Part shown: positions 27,052-36,251 of the stretch, piece after piece
Layout of the letters: every line of letters starts with the position of its first letter
Numbering within the stretch: position 1 is the stretch's first letter
Translations under genes and position numbers: made by a program
The notes under the pieces: model-generated
The model's input: only the letters and a program-made list of their open reading frames with translations
Told to the model about the DNA's origin: nothing
The model's database searches: none
Source of the DNA: Sphaerobacter thermophilus DSM 20745
GTDB lineage: Bacteria > Chloroflexota > Chloroflexia > Thermomicrobiales > Thermomicrobiaceae
DNA: 64,000 bases
Assembly (NCBI RefSeq): GCF_000024985.1
Contig: NC_013523.1
Coordinates: 930,001-994,000 of the forward strand
Direction of reading: 5' to 3'

Positions 27052-27295
27052 CCCGGCGACGCGCAGCCGCTGAGCACGCCGTCGCCGTCCCCCGGTCCCC
27101 ATGCGCAATCGGACCAATCCTCTCCTGAGTCGCCCACTCGACCGTGCACCGACTTCTTGCAACGAATCTGTTACGGATCGTCGGCAGATGCTACGCATCG
27201 CACATGGGTTCAGTCATAATATTTTGGGGATGGGCAATCCATATGGTGCCCGTACGCGATATCGATGACATAGCGCTCGTGGAGAGGGAATCTCA

Positions 27296-28024
27296 ATGGC
27301 CCGGTCGTCCCGCGACGTCGACTCGAATGGGGTGCTCATCGTCGATGACCATCCGTTGTTCCGGCACGGGCTGCGCCGCCTCATCGAGGAGGAAGCCGGG
27401 CTGCACGTGGTGGCTGAGGCATCCACCGGTTACCAGGCTATGCAGGAGGCCTACACGCACCGTCCGGCGCTGGCGCTGGTGGATGTGCAACTGACGGGGG
27501 TGACCGGGATCAACGTGGTTCGAGCGCTCAAGGACGAGTACCCACGTATGCCGGCAATCGTGCTCTCGGCGGACCTCGACGACGATCTGATCCTCACCGC
27601 GGTTCAGGCAGGCGCCGCAGCGTTCGTGACCAAAGACGTAGCGCCGGAGCTGCTGCTCGACACGATCCAGCGAATTCTCCAGGGCGAGCGCCCGATCGAT
27701 GTGCTCATCGTGAGCCGGCCGGCTTTGGCGCGTCGGCTGCTCCTGGAGCTGCGCGCCGTTGCGCCGGGCGATCGCGCCTCTGCACCGCTGGCGCCGGGCC
27801 TGTTGCCGCTCTCGCCGCGCGAGATGGAAGTGCTCGACTGCGTGGCACAGGGGCTCTCGAACAAGGAGATCGCCAACACCCTCTACATCACCGAGCAGAC
27901 CGTCAAGAACCACATCACGGCCGTCTACAAGAAGCTCCACGTGCAGGACCGGGTGCAGGCACTCACGTGCGCGGTCCGACGGGGGTGGGTTCAGATCGGA
28001 TCGGCCAGGTCCACGGCTGTCTAG
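27296..28024 (+). CDS. NarL/LuxR-type response regulator (orphan)
   Basis: A 242 aa two-component regulator. The receiver has Asp17-Asp18, phosphoacceptor Asp63 (ALALVDVQL), the conserved Ser in IVLSADLDDD and Lys in FVTKDVAPE. The C-terminal LuxR helix-turn-helix reads LSPREMEVLDCVAQGLSNKEIANTL with TVKNHITAVYKKL. No histidine kinase gene is nearby, so its partner is elsewhere. GAGAGGGAA precedes the ATG. The 244-base upstream gap holds an A/T-rich patch with a weak -10 (CATAAT, 27215-27220). Confidence 0.93.
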   Translation: MARSSRDVDSNGVLIVDDHPLFRHGLRRLIEEEAGLHVVAEASTGYQAMQEAYTHRPALALVDVQLTGVTGINVVRALKDEYPRMPAIVLSADLDDDLILTAVQAGAAAFVTKDVAPELLLDTIQRILQGERPIDVLIVSRPALARRLLLELRAVAPGDRASAPLAPGLLPLSPREMEVLDCVAQGLSNKEIANTLYITEQTVKNHITAVYKKLHVQDRVQALTCAVRRGWVQIGSARSTAV

Positions 28025-28057
28025 TCCCGGCCGGCCGCGCCGCACCGGAACGAACCA

Positions 28058-28087
28058 GGGCCCGGAGGGGTGATCCCCTCCGGGCCC
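28058..28087. terminator. Hairpin terminator after the response regulator
   Basis: GGGCCCGGAGGGG (28058-28070), loop TGAT, CCCCTCCGGGCCC (28075-28087): a 13-bp perfect stem between convergent genes. Confidence 0.8.
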
Positions 28088-28121
28088 TCAGTGTCTTACG
28101 AGAAGGCGAACCCGCCGATCG

Positions 28122-28310
28122 CTAGCGGAAGCGTCGCAGGAAGTTGCGCAGTCGTTGGCGCGGGACCACCTCAGGTTTCAGGCGTGGGGTTGGGAGGATG
28201 AGGATCGCGACGGTGAGCCAGCCGATGGCCGCCACCTGGTTGAACGGGAAGGTCCAGGTGGCCAGTGCCGCCGCGGTCAGTGCCAGGATCTGTCGTGAAC
28301 GCCGGTTCAT
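28122..28310 (-). CDS. Small two-helix membrane protein
   Basis: A 62 aa hypothetical protein with a basic start (MNRRSRQ), two hydrophobic segments (ILALTAAALATWTFPF and AAIGWLTVAILILP) and a basic tail (PRQRLRNFLRRFR). AAGGGGAT lies about 9 bases before the ATG. The positive-inside pattern and the ribosome site support a real gene. No family was recognised. Confidence 0.5.
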   Translation of the reverse strand: MNRRSRQILALTAAALATWTFPFNQVAAIGWLTVAILILPTPRLKPEVVPRQRLRNFLRRFR

Positions 28311-28534
28311 TGATCGCTATCCCCTTACCGTGACGCGGTTGCGCGGGCGAACTGCCCTACGCTCCACTGATCAGGTAACCATGGGGCGCGCCACAACCGC
28401 GCGGCCGTTGGCCCCGACGGCGTTACAAGACCCTAACAGCTCCGGCGCGTCTGACCGGGAGAGGAAGGCTGGAGCGTGGCATCGGGAGCGGGGATCCCCG
28501 CCTCGCCCACGCCGGCAGGGCGGTATCGGGGTGC

Positions 28535-29425
28535 TCAGTGAACGCTCGGCTGGTAGCGGCTGTCGTCCCGCTTAGGCTCATCGGCTGCGGAGCCGAGTGC
28601 CCGACCCACCATGATGAGCAGCACGGCGAAGTAGAGGAGGCCGCCGCCCACCCACATGATCAGCCCGCCGATTTGCTGGTCGACTACTCCCGAGAGCCCC
28701 CAGAGGCTGTCCGGTGCCTGGTACCGCGGGTAGACAACGTTGTCGGCCAGCGTCAGGACGGCGCCGATCGCGCTGGCGGCCATGGACGTCAGAAACACGG
28801 GACCGAGCGCCCATGGGATTGGCACTCTCCGGTGCCGCGGCATCGGGTCGACGATCAACCACCAGCAGAGATACGAGGTGATGAAGAACGACAGGTGCTG
28901 AACGTCGTGGAGCAGCTCATTGTCCAGGACTGCCTGGTACAGGGTCGGGATGTGCCACAGCCCATGCACGATGTTGAAGAGCAGGAACGCGGGCACTGGG
29001 TGCAGCAGCCGATCAGCCCAGCGTCGCACCGTCCCATGACCGGCCACGATCTTCGCCAATCGACGGCTCTGCCGCGGGGGCAGCGCGCGCACGACCACCT
29101 GGAGCGGCTGGCCGAGCGCGATCAGCGGCGCCGCGATCTGAATCAACACCATGTGCTGCAGCATGTGCAGGAAGAAGACGGTGTCGTTGAAGACATCGAG
29201 CGGCCCAAGCAGCGCCACGATCAGCAGCGCCATGCCCGCGTAGTAGGAGCCGATCCGCCACCCGGCGGGTCTGCGCGCGCCTGCCCGCTGGAGCCGGACC
29301 AGGGCGATGGTGTAGGCCGCGATCAGCAGCAGGAGCGGCGCCATCACCTGCGGTCGGGCGACCCAGGCGGTCCAGAGCGATGTGCCGGGGGCGGTGTCGA
29401 GCACGGGTAGCAGCATGCGCGGCAT
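28535..29425 (-). CDS. ctaG: Cytochrome c oxidase assembly protein, caa3-type CtaG
   Basis: A 296 aa polytopic membrane protein with about seven helices. It has the CtaG (caa3) family features: HMLQHMVLIQIAAPLIALGQPL, FNIVHGLWHIPTLYQAVL...HDVQHLSFFITSYLCWW, and a late DQQIGGLIMWVGGG. Conserved histidines could carry copper. The family is needed for caa3 oxidase assembly in Gram-positive bacteria. No cox genes are adjacent here, so it stands alone. Confidence 0.88.
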   Translation of the reverse strand: MPRMLLPVLDTAPGTSLWTAWVARPQVMAPLLLLIAAYTIALVRLQRAGARRPAGWRIGSYYAGMALLIVALLGPLDVFNDTVFFLHMLQHMVLIQIAAPLIALGQPLQVVVRALPPRQSRRLAKIVAGHGTVRRWADRLLHPVPAFLLFNIVHGLWHIPTLYQAVLDNELLHDVQHLSFFITSYLCWWLIVDPMPRHRRVPIPWALGPVFLTSMAASAIGAVLTLADNVVYPRYQAPDSLWGLSGVVDQQIGGLIMWVGGGLLYFAVLLIMVGRALGSAADEPKRDDSRYQPSVH

Positions 29426-29624
29426 CCTCAGATCGTGCGACGCGGCCAGGGCTCGTGCCTGCCGTTCAGCAGTGAGCGAGCACGGCCGGGACTCCTCTCC
29501 TCATCCATGAGCATAGCATTCGGGCGTCAGCCCGCCCAGGCGAGACCGTTTCGGCACTCGCGCCACACCTGCCGGGCCGGATGGCGCTGCGAATCTGCGC
29601 TCGCCGGCGCCGAGCCGCGGCGAG

Positions 29625-31181
29625 CTACGGGGTGCCACCGGTGCCGCCGAGCAGCCAGGCTGCGAGGGTGACCGTCGTCAGGGTGATCAGGGCCGTTCCC
29701 AGCACGTTCAACCAGATCCCGATCGTCGCCATCTGCTTGATGGTGACGTACCCAGAACTGAAGACGATCGCGTTCGGCGGGGTTCCGACCGGCATCATGA
29801 AGGCGAAGGTTGCGGCCAGCGCGGCGGGCACGACCAGCAGCAGTGGCTCGATGTCACTCGCGACGGCGATCCCGCCGACGACGGGGAAGAACGTCGCGGC
29901 GAGGGCCGTATTGCTCATCAGCTCCGACAGGAAGGTCACGACCAGGCAGACGATGGCGACGAGTACAACCGGCGGCAACGTCCCAAGTCCCGCGACCCGC
30001 TCGCCGATCCAGATATCGAGACCGCTTGCCTGCATCCCTTCCGCCAGGCTCAGCCCGCCGCCGAAGAGGAGCAGGACGTTCCACGGCACCCGGCGGGCCG
30101 TCTCCCAGTCCATGGCCTGCACCCCGTTTCGCACATCGACCGGGATGGCGAAGAGGGCGATCGCGGCGATGACGGCGATGCCGGCGTCGGTGAGGCCGGT
30201 GATGGCCGGGACCCTCGCGACGAGCCAGTCCCAGTTCTGAAGCGGCTCGCGACCGATCCACAGTGCCGCAGTGATGACGAAGACGGTAGCCGCCACGCGC
30301 TCGCCGCGGGACATCGGGCCCATGCGCCGCAGTTCCTCCGCGATGAGTTCTCGCCCGCCAGGGATGCGGTCGATCTCCGGCCGGAAGAAGACCTGCGTCA
30401 GCAAGAGCCAGGTGAGGACCATGAACACAACGGCCAGCGGCACGCCGACGAGCATCCACTCGCCGAAGCCGATGACGATCCCGTACGTCTCCTCGAGGTA
30501 GCCTCGCATGAGGAGGTTCGGCGGTGTGCCGATCAGGGTGCCGACTGAGCCGATGCTGGCGGCGTAGCCGGTGCCCAGCATTAGACCGGTCGCAAAGCGT
30601 GGCGCGAAGGAGGTGGTCGCGCCGGACGGAGCGTCGGCGGTCGAGACCGGATTGCCATTCCCCCGGTGTGCAAGCTGTGTTGCCACCAGGTTGATAACGC
30701 TCGTCGCGATGGGGAGCATCATCAGCGTCGTGGCGGTGTTGCTGATCCACATGCTGATGAATCCCGTAGCAGCCATGACGCCGGCAGTGATCTGGGTCGG
30801 CCGCGTGCCGACCATGCGGATGATCCACCACGCGATCCGCCGGTGCAGCCCCCACCGCTCGATGGCGAGCGCGATGATGAACCCGCCCAGGAAGAGAAAG
30901 ATAACGTCGCTGGCGTAGGGCGCGGTGGCCTCGCTGATCGAGAGCACCCCTGCCAGGGGGAAGAGCGCCACCGGAATGAGCGCGGTGACCGGCAGCGGCA
31001 GTGCTTCGGTGATCCAGAGCACCGCCATCAACGCGCCGATGGCGGCGGTTGCCCGACCCTCCTCACCCAGATCGGGCGCCAGTGCATGCAGGGTAGCGTA
31101 GACGGCTATCGCCACGATCGGCGCGAGGAACCGTCCGCTCCAGGTGAGGCGTAGGGATCGTTCTCGCTCCTCCTCGGCCAT
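29625..31181 (-). CDS. SLC13/DASS-family anion permease
   Basis: A 518 aa membrane protein with about 11-12 helices, likely a sodium-coupled dicarboxylate, phosphate or sulfate importer. Both halves carry the family Ser-Asn-Thr motif: ISMWISNTATTLMMLPIA and ELMSNTALAATFFPV. LGTGYAASIGSVGTLIGTPPN is the first sodium-site loop, and MPVGTPPNAIVFSSGYV the second. ATG 31181 is preferred over the GTG at 31217 because the protein then starts MAEEERERS with a plausible ribosome site. Confidence 0.9.
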   Translation of the reverse strand: MAEEERERSLRLTWSGRFLAPIVAIAVYATLHALAPDLGEEGRATAAIGALMAVLWITEALPLPVTALIPVALFPLAGVLSISEATAPYASDVIFLFLGGFIIALAIERWGLHRRIAWWIIRMVGTRPTQITAGVMAATGFISMWISNTATTLMMLPIATSVINLVATQLAHRGNGNPVSTADAPSGATTSFAPRFATGLMLGTGYAASIGSVGTLIGTPPNLLMRGYLEETYGIVIGFGEWMLVGVPLAVVFMVLTWLLLTQVFFRPEIDRIPGGRELIAEELRRMGPMSRGERVAATVFVITAALWIGREPLQNWDWLVARVPAITGLTDAGIAVIAAIALFAIPVDVRNGVQAMDWETARRVPWNVLLLFGGGLSLAEGMQASGLDIWIGERVAGLGTLPPVVLVAIVCLVVTFLSELMSNTALAATFFPVVGGIAVASDIEPLLLVVPAALAATFAFMMPVGTPPNAIVFSSGYVTIKQMATIGIWLNVLGTALITLTTVTLAAWLLGGTGGTP

Positions 31182-31415
31182 GGCATCCAGACCCTTCAGC
31201 GCCGCGTTGGCCACCACTGCACTGCCGACGATTTCCCGGCGACAGGCCGGCCGAGCAGTGTTCCAGCACGGCCTAGTCTACCGGAGCCGGGGTTGACAGG
31301 AAGAGCGCCGACTAGTATCATTGGAATAGAACATTTGTTCGCCTCTTCGCACCCGATGGTAGTGGTTCCGCCGGCCGGTCCCACGAGCAGGTCGGAACCG
31401 CGAGAGGAGCCCCCG

Positions 31416-31628
31416 ATGCAGGCCGGAGCCCACGAGTCGATCGAGCTGGCCTACCGAGGCCACGTCTACACCATTCTGGCCGTCCCCATGGGTGCCCGCT
31501 GCTGGAGCGCGGTCTGCAGTGAGCTGGGGATCGTTCAGGGTCACTACCCAACCGCCCGAGATGCTATACTCGGCGGATTGCACCTGGTGCTCCAGTACCG
31601 CACACGGCGGGCAGACCTCGCCGCCTAG
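31416..31628 (+). CDS. Small protein, weakly HicB-like
   Basis: A 70 aa hypothetical protein. YRGHVYTILAVPMGARCWSAV and ELGIVQGHYPTARDAILGGL recall the strand-strand-helix of HicB/UPF0150 antitoxins, but the match is weak and there is no partner toxin or DNA-binding domain. GAGAGGAG is 6 bases before the ATG at 31416. It lies between the permease and the ABC exporter and is not obviously part of either. Confidence 0.5.
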   Translation: MQAGAHESIELAYRGHVYTILAVPMGARCWSAVCSELGIVQGHYPTARDAILGGLHLVLQYRTRRADLAA

Positions 31629-31765
31629 CGCCAGTTAGACCCGCACGACCAGCCGAACATCGGATGACCACCACCTCCGTCCGAGGCGGCGGTTCCGTCT
31701 CGGTTAGGGGATGGGTGCCATTCGACTGCACCGCGCGGTGTAGTGCGCGATAGGAGGTACAGCTC

Positions 31766-32749
31766 ATGGTGATCCGCTCCTCCCCGGCCGTCGCGATCGA
31801 GGCATCGGGCCTGGTCAAGTCCTTCGGCGAAACCCGAGCCGTGGATGGGGTCGACCTGACTGTACGGACGGGCACTGTCTACGGTGTGCTCGGACCGAAC
31901 GGCGCCGGCAAGACCACGACCCTGCGCATGCTCGCCACCCTGCTCATCCCCGATGCCGGAACGGCGCGGGTCCTCGGACACGACATCGTGCGGGAAGCGG
32001 ACGCGGTGCGCGGGAGGGTGAGCCTGACCGGCCAGTTCGCCTCGGTCGACGACGACCTCACCGGTGCAGAGAATCTCGTGCTGCTCGGGCGTCTCCTCGG
32101 ATACTCCCGCGCCCGGGCCAGGGAACGCGCGGCTGCGCTGTTGGATGCCTTTGACCTGGCCGAGGCTGCCGATCGCCAGGTGAAGACCTACTCCGGGGGC
32201 ATGCGTCGGCGGCTCGACATCGCCGCCAGCATCGTGGTGACCCCGGACCTCCTCTTCCTCGACGAGCCGACGGCCGGGCTCGACCCACGGAGTCGGAATC
32301 AGCTCTGGGATATCGTCCGTGCGTTGGTGGCCGAGGGGACGACCGTCTTGCTGACAACCCAGTACCTCGATGAGGCCGACCAGCTCGCCGAGCGCCTCGC
32401 CATCATCGACCGAGGTCGGGTCATCGCCGAGGGCACCGTCGACGAGATCAAGGCGTCGGTGGGTTCAGGCGTCCTCCATATTCGCCTGGGCGATCCTGCG
32501 CGCCGGCCGGAGGCGGAAGCCGTGCTGGCGCGCTCACTCGATCTGACGACCTATTCGGAAGGCGACCCGGCAAGGCTGTCAGCCCGCGTGTCCGAGGGGG
32601 AGGAGGTTGCACGCGCGCTCGCCGTGCTTTCCAGCCACGGCATCCCGGTCACCACGTTCTCATTCGGGCAACCGAGTCTCGATGAGGTCTTCCTGGCCCT
32701 GACGGGTCACCCCACCGCTGACGACGCTGCCGAGGAGGTTACCGCATGA
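31766..32749 (+). CDS. ABC exporter ATPase (DrrA-like)
   Basis: A 327 aa ATPase. Walker A is GPNGAGKT (43-50), the signature [14 protein letters not shown], Walker [17 protein letters not shown], and the C-terminal 80 residues ([16 protein letters not shown]) are the DrrA-type extension. It pairs with the downstream membrane protein to export a hydrophobic compound or drug. The last four bases (ATGA) are shared with the permease gene. Confidence 0.92.
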   Translation: MVIRSSPAVAIEASGLVKSFGETRAVDGVDLTVRTGTVYGVLGPNGAGKTTTLRMLATLLIPDAGTARVLGHDIVREADAVRGRVSLTGQFASVDDDLTGAENLVLLGRLLGYSRARARERAAALLDAFDLAEAADRQVKTYSGGMRRRLDIAASIVVTPDLLFLDEPTAGLDPRSRNQLWDIVRALVAEGTTVLLTTQYLDEADQLAERLAIIDRGRVIAEGTVDEIKASVGSGVLHIRLGDPARRPEAEAVLARSLDLTTYSEGDPARLSARVSEGEEVARALAVLSSHGIPVTTFSFGQPSLDEVFLALTGHPTADDAAEEVTA

Positions 32750-33582
32750 CCGTACAGGCGCCCCTCCGACCCCCCGGGATCGACGAACGCGTTCGCTCGG
32801 CGCTCTCGAGTGACCGGCCGCGGCGCCCGAGCGCGCTCGCTGTGTCGCTCACATTCGCATGGCGAGCGCTCCTGAAGATCAGGCACGTCCCCGAGCAACT
32901 GTTCGACGTCACCGCCTTCCCGATCATGTTCACGCTGATGTTCACCTACCTGTTCGGCGGTGCGATCGCGGGATCCACCCGCGCCTACCTGCAGTTCCTC
33001 CTCCCGGGGATCGTGGTCCAGACCGTGGTCTTCATCACCATGTACACCGCGGTCGGCCTGAACACCGACATCTCGAAAGGGATCTTTGACCGGTTTCGGT
33101 CCTTGCCGATCTGGCGACCGGCGCCCCTTGTCGGGTCCCTGCTGGGCGACGCAGTGCGCTACACGATCGCCTCGATGATGGTCATTGGGCTGGGTCTGAT
33201 ACTCGGCTTCCGTCCGGATGGCGGCGTGCTTGGTGTGGTGGCGGCCGTAGGGCTCCTGCTCGTGTTCGCCTTCAGTCTCGGCTGGATCTGGACCCTCTTC
33301 GGCCTGGTCATGCGCACACCGAACGGGGTCATGATGTCGAGCATGATGGTGTTGTTCCCGCTCACGTTCGCGAGCAACATTTTCGTTGACCCGCGGACGA
33401 TGCCGTGGTGGCTCCAGCGCTTTGTTGACGTCAACCCCATCACCTTGATGGTGACGGCGGCGCGCGGCCTGATGTCAGGCACGGCGACGGCAGGTCAGGT
33501 CGGCGCGGTTCTCGCAGTGAGCGCCGTGATCGTGGCGATCTTCGCGCCGATCACCATGTACCGCTACCGCAACCAGACCTAA
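32746..33582 (+). CDS. ABC-2 type permease (DrrB-like)
   Basis: A 278 aa permease with about six helices. After a cytoplasmic N-terminus, [35 protein letters not shown] and [20 protein letters not shown] are typical of DrrB/ABC-2 proteins, the latter being the cytoplasmic coupling region. VDVNPIT precedes the last helices. The start overlaps the ATPase stop by 4 bases. The cargo is not known. Confidence 0.92.
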   Translation: MTVQAPLRPPGIDERVRSALSSDRPRRPSALAVSLTFAWRALLKIRHVPEQLFDVTAFPIMFTLMFTYLFGGAIAGSTRAYLQFLLPGIVVQTVVFITMYTAVGLNTDISKGIFDRFRSLPIWRPAPLVGSLLGDAVRYTIASMMVIGLGLILGFRPDGGVLGVVAAVGLLLVFAFSLGWIWTLFGLVMRTPNGVMMSSMMVLFPLTFASNIFVDPRTMPWWLQRFVDVNPITLMVTAARGLMSGTATAGQVGAVLAVSAVIVAIFAPITMYRYRNQT

Positions 33583-33605
33583 TGCCGGCGCACCCGTGAC
33601 TAAGA

Positions 33606-33640
33606 GCCGGCCGGCGCAATGGCGCCGGCCGGTTGTGTCT
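33606..33640 (+). terminator. Terminator of the DrrAB-like operon
   Basis: GCCGGCCGGCGC (33606-33617), loop AATG, GCGCCGGCCGGT (33622-33633), then TTGTGTCT. It lies 24 bases after the permease stop. Confidence 0.85.
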
Positions 33641-33923
33641 ACCTCGTCGAAAGCTCCCCGATGCAGCCTCTCACGCCGTCATCGTCCTGGTAGGCGGCGG
33701 ACGTCGGTGCTCCGCCTTGGGGATGCGGGATGGGCGCGATCCGCGCGGTTGCATGCTGCGTCCTTACCCTTCACGCGCGAGCATAGCGCGCACCTGGGAG
33801 ATCCTGCCTCCGTGCTCGACGGCGGGCCGAGTTGGGGCCACGGTTGGGGGAAATCGCGAGGCCGGGATTGACCCGCGCCGCCGGGCTGCCTCAAATCTCG
33901 TGTCCGTGCCGCGATCTCGGGGG

Positions 33924-33978
33924 GCGGGAAGTGAGATTTCAACCCACATAGTTCGGGGCAGCGGTCCTGCCGTTTCGC
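33924..33978 (-). pseudogene. tRNA-Leu relic
   Basis: The minus strand shows a T-arm and acceptor-like 3' end that matches the intact tRNA-Leu at 43355-43437 in 21 of 26 bases, with T-loop TTGAAAT instead of TTCGAAT. It also shows a D-arm-like part sharing AACGGCAG. The anticodon arm is missing and the acceptor no longer pairs. The orientation is the same as the intact gene. Confidence 0.5.
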
Positions 33979-34343
33979 GGGGCTGGACACTGGTGGTCCG
34001 AGGCGGACGAAAATCCGCACTCTGACGTGGCAATGGTCCGGTACGATCCGCGACGGTCAGTGACCCTCCGGCGCCCCAGGCACCGTCTCAGCCCTGACCC
34101 CCGGCGACCGCTCGACGCCCGTGGCCTGTCGTCCGGCCCCGTCCACGTTCGGCCTCACGCCTCTCATCGCGTGCCATCTTTCCGACGCCCTCCTGCACGT
34201 CGTCGGTCGCCTCCGTGAGCGTCCCTCTGGCGCCATCGCGCTCGTCGGCCGTGGACTGATCCGCTCTTACGGCATGGACGACACCTCTACAGACACGGCT
34301 GCATCGATCTGCAGCACGATGCGTGGCTCACTTGCGCAGATAG

Positions 34344-34368
34344 GTAATATAGGCGTCGTAATATTACG
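34344..34368. promoter_or_regulatory. A/T-rich repeated and palindromic site upstream of gvpA
   Basis: GTAATAT occurs at 34344-34350 and again at 34358-34364, and the second copy is inside a perfect 12-bp palindrome CGTAATATTACG (34357-34368). It is about 135 bases before gvpA in otherwise G/C-rich DNA. It is a candidate operator for the gvp operon. No clear -35/-10 pair could be fixed. Confidence 0.45.
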
Positions 34369-34503
34369 TCTCTAGCATAGTCCGCGGCACGCTACTTGCC
34401 CTTAGGGTGTGTGAACGACGGTATTAGAGGCGCGTCGGCCGCTAATGGTCTGAGTGGCCGGGCCCGAGCATCATCGGGAAAACCTTGGAAGGGACTAGCA
34501 CAG

Positions 34504-35019
34504 ATGACCGTGCCACGCAACGCAGTAGCACCGGCGCAGCGAGGACGCCCCGTTCAGCGCACCAGCAGCTCCTCCAGCCTGGCGGACGTGCTCAATGTGA
34601 TCCTCGACAAGGGCATCGTGATCGATGCCTGGGCGCGCGTGTCGGTGGTCGGGATTGAGATCCTGACGATCGAAGCGCGTGTGGTCGTGGCGTCGATCGA
34701 TACGTACCTGCGCTATGCGGAGGCGATCGGCCTCACGGCGCTCGCGGCGGCTCCTGCGGAGCATGGAGCCCAATGGCAGCAGAATGGACGCGGCCCAGGA
34801 GGAGAGCGCCCATCCGAGGACGAGGTGTACGCATTCGTCGCTGAAAACCGGGGTGGTGTGAGGCTGGGCGAGCTGGAGGCCTACTTCGACGTATCACGGC
34901 AGGAACTGGAGGACATCGTCGACCGCCTGACTGAGGAAAATCGACTGCAACGGGACGAGGAGCGTCGGCTCTACTACGTTGCCGAAGAGAGTCAGATCGA
35001 GGCAGGTGGTAGCGACTAG
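34504..35019 (+). CDS. gvpA: Gas vesicle shell protein GvpA with winged-helix-like C-terminal extension
   Basis: A 171 aa protein. Residues 24-80 are a clear GvpA/J core: [19 protein letters not shown], then [22 protein letters not shown]. This forms the ribbed hydrophobic wall of the gas vesicle. After a Gly/Pro linker, residues 103-161 look like a winged helix: [55 protein letters not shown]. Typical GvpA is only 70-80 aa or has a simple tail, so this fusion is odd. GGAAGGG is 10 bases before ATG 34504. It is first in the gvp cluster. Confidence 0.88.
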   Translation: MTVPRNAVAPAQRGRPVQRTSSSSSLADVLNVILDKGIVIDAWARVSVVGIEILTIEARVVVASIDTYLRYAEAIGLTALAAAPAEHGAQWQQNGRGPGGERPSEDEVYAFVAENRGGVRLGELEAYFDVSRQELEDIVDRLTEENRLQRDEERRLYYVAEESQIEAGGSD

Positions 35020-35188
35020 GGTCGACGGGAACAATGGCCGGGCACCACAGCGCGTTGCGCAGAGGACGTGAGAGGCGCGACCCGCCGAAACACGGCCCCT
35101 TCCCGCGACGATGCCGGTTTGGTGCCCGCGTTGCCGTGGCGGCAGTTGGATGGACCGGTGCTCGGCGGTAGCGATGTGGAGGACATGA

Positions 35189-35962
35189 GTGAACGTCGTT
35201 GCTGGCACCTACGTCTACTGCGTCAGCTCTGCCCAGTCGTTCGGCCAAGGCAGCCCAACGTTCACGACACCAGGCATCGGAGGTCATGGCGCGGTGGTGC
35301 GCATCATCGCGGAGGGAGACCTGGCGGCAGTCGTGAGTGATTCGGCGGCGGTGCACTACGACGTCAGCCGGGAGAATCTCCTGGCGCACCAGCGGGTGCT
35401 TGAAGAGGCGATGGCGCAGTCGGATATCCTCCCCGTCGCGTTCGGCACTGTCGCAGCGAACGACGACGAAGTGCGTGAGGCGCTCCTCCGGCGCGAGGCC
35501 GACCACCTGCACGCGAATCTCGACTACATCCGAGGCTGCGTCGAGCTCGCGCTCCGCGCACTCTGGCAGCCCGAGCGTCTCTTCGAGGAGATCGTCGCTG
35601 AAGACGACGAGATCCGCGCGCTGCGTGACGGCATCGCCAGCTACCCGGAGGCGGCTACGGAGTTCGATCGCATTCGGCTGGGCGAGCTGACTGAGTGGGT
35701 CATCAACGCGAAGAGCGACGTGGAAGCCGAAGCGATACTCGGCGAGCTGCAGCCGATTGCCGTGGACACGGTCCTGAACCCGATCGTCACGGAGATGATG
35801 ATCCTGAATGCAGCGTTCCTGGTGGAGCGGACAAGGGTTCCCGAGTTCGACGTGGCCGTTCAGGAGATCGGTGCATCTCATGCTGAGCGCCTGAGCTTCC
35901 AGTACGTCGGCCCGCTGCCGCCCTTCAATTTCGTCGATGCCAGCGTGAATTGGGAGGACTAG
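35189..35962 (+). CDS. gvpF: Gas vesicle protein GvpF/GvpL (first copy)
   Basis: A 257 aa protein of the GvpL/GvpF family, which bind GvpA and help nucleate vesicles. GTYVYCVSSA at the N-terminus, ILPVAFGTVAANDDEVREALL in the middle and YVGPLPPFNFVD at the end are the three family hallmarks. GTG 35189 has GGAGG 8 bases upstream. gvpG follows after 4 bases. F and L cannot be told apart from sequence alone. Confidence 0.88.
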   Translation: MNVVAGTYVYCVSSAQSFGQGSPTFTTPGIGGHGAVVRIIAEGDLAAVVSDSAAVHYDVSRENLLAHQRVLEEAMAQSDILPVAFGTVAANDDEVREALLRREADHLHANLDYIRGCVELALRALWQPERLFEEIVAEDDEIRALRDGIASYPEAATEFDRIRLGELTEWVINAKSDVEAEAILGELQPIAVDTVLNPIVTEMMILNAAFLVERTRVPEFDVAVQEIGASHAERLSFQYVGPLPPFNFVDASVNWED

Positions 35963-35966
35963 CCCA

Positions 35967-36251
35967 ATGGGCCTGCTCTCCGGCCTGTTGCTCTTTCCCA
36001 TTGCCGGGCCCGTTCGTGGGCTTCGGTTCGTGCTGGAGCAGATTCGTGAGGAGGCGGACGCGCAGTTGTTCGACGAGAACGCCGTACAGGCGGAGCTGAT
36101 GAGCCTCGACCTCCTCTACAGGCAGGGCGAGATCTCCGACGAGGAGTACGAAGCACGTGAGGCCGAGCTGTTCGACTACTTGAACGCCATCCGTGCGTCC
36201 AACGAGGGCCGTGGAGAAGGAGACGAATATTGGGAGGGTGACGCATGGTGA
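35967..36251 (+). CDS. gvpG: Gas vesicle protein GvpG
   Basis: A 94 aa helical protein with family pattern MGLLSGLLLFPIAGPVRGLRFV and LYRQGEISDEEYEAREAELFDYL. GvpG is a small accessory protein of vesicle assembly usually encoded beside gvpF/L, as here. It overlaps the next gvpF/L gene by 7 bases. Confidence 0.9.
   Translation: MGLLSGLLLFPIAGPVRGLRFVLEQIREEADAQLFDENAVQAELMSLDLLYRQGEISDEEYEAREAELFDYLNAIRASNEGRGEGDEYWEGDAW

Larger units (their letters stand above)
33641..34503. other. Gene-poor 860-base boundary before the gas vesicle cluster
   Basis: No convincing protein gene is seen on either strand. Open frames are short, lack ribosome sites and show no family resemblance. The stretch contains a degraded tRNA-Leu-like sequence (33924-33978) and, near its right end, an A/T-rich patch with a palindrome (34344-34368). 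It looks like decayed island-boundary DNA plus the leader of the gvp operon. Confidence 0.5.

Noticed and set aside
31416-31628. HicB antitoxin of a toxin-antitoxin pair
   Set aside because: The resemblance is weak, the usual helix-turn-helix is absent and no HicA-like toxin gene is adjacent.
33990-34025. A second tRNA-like remnant just right of the tRNA-Leu relic
   Set aside because: Short G/C-rich stems occur but no T-loop or anticodon arm can be recognised.
33596-34375. Several 60-130 codon open frames in the region before gvpA
   Set aside because: They overlap each other in different frames, have no ribosome sites, and are Arg/Pro/Ser-rich noise with no conserved pattern.
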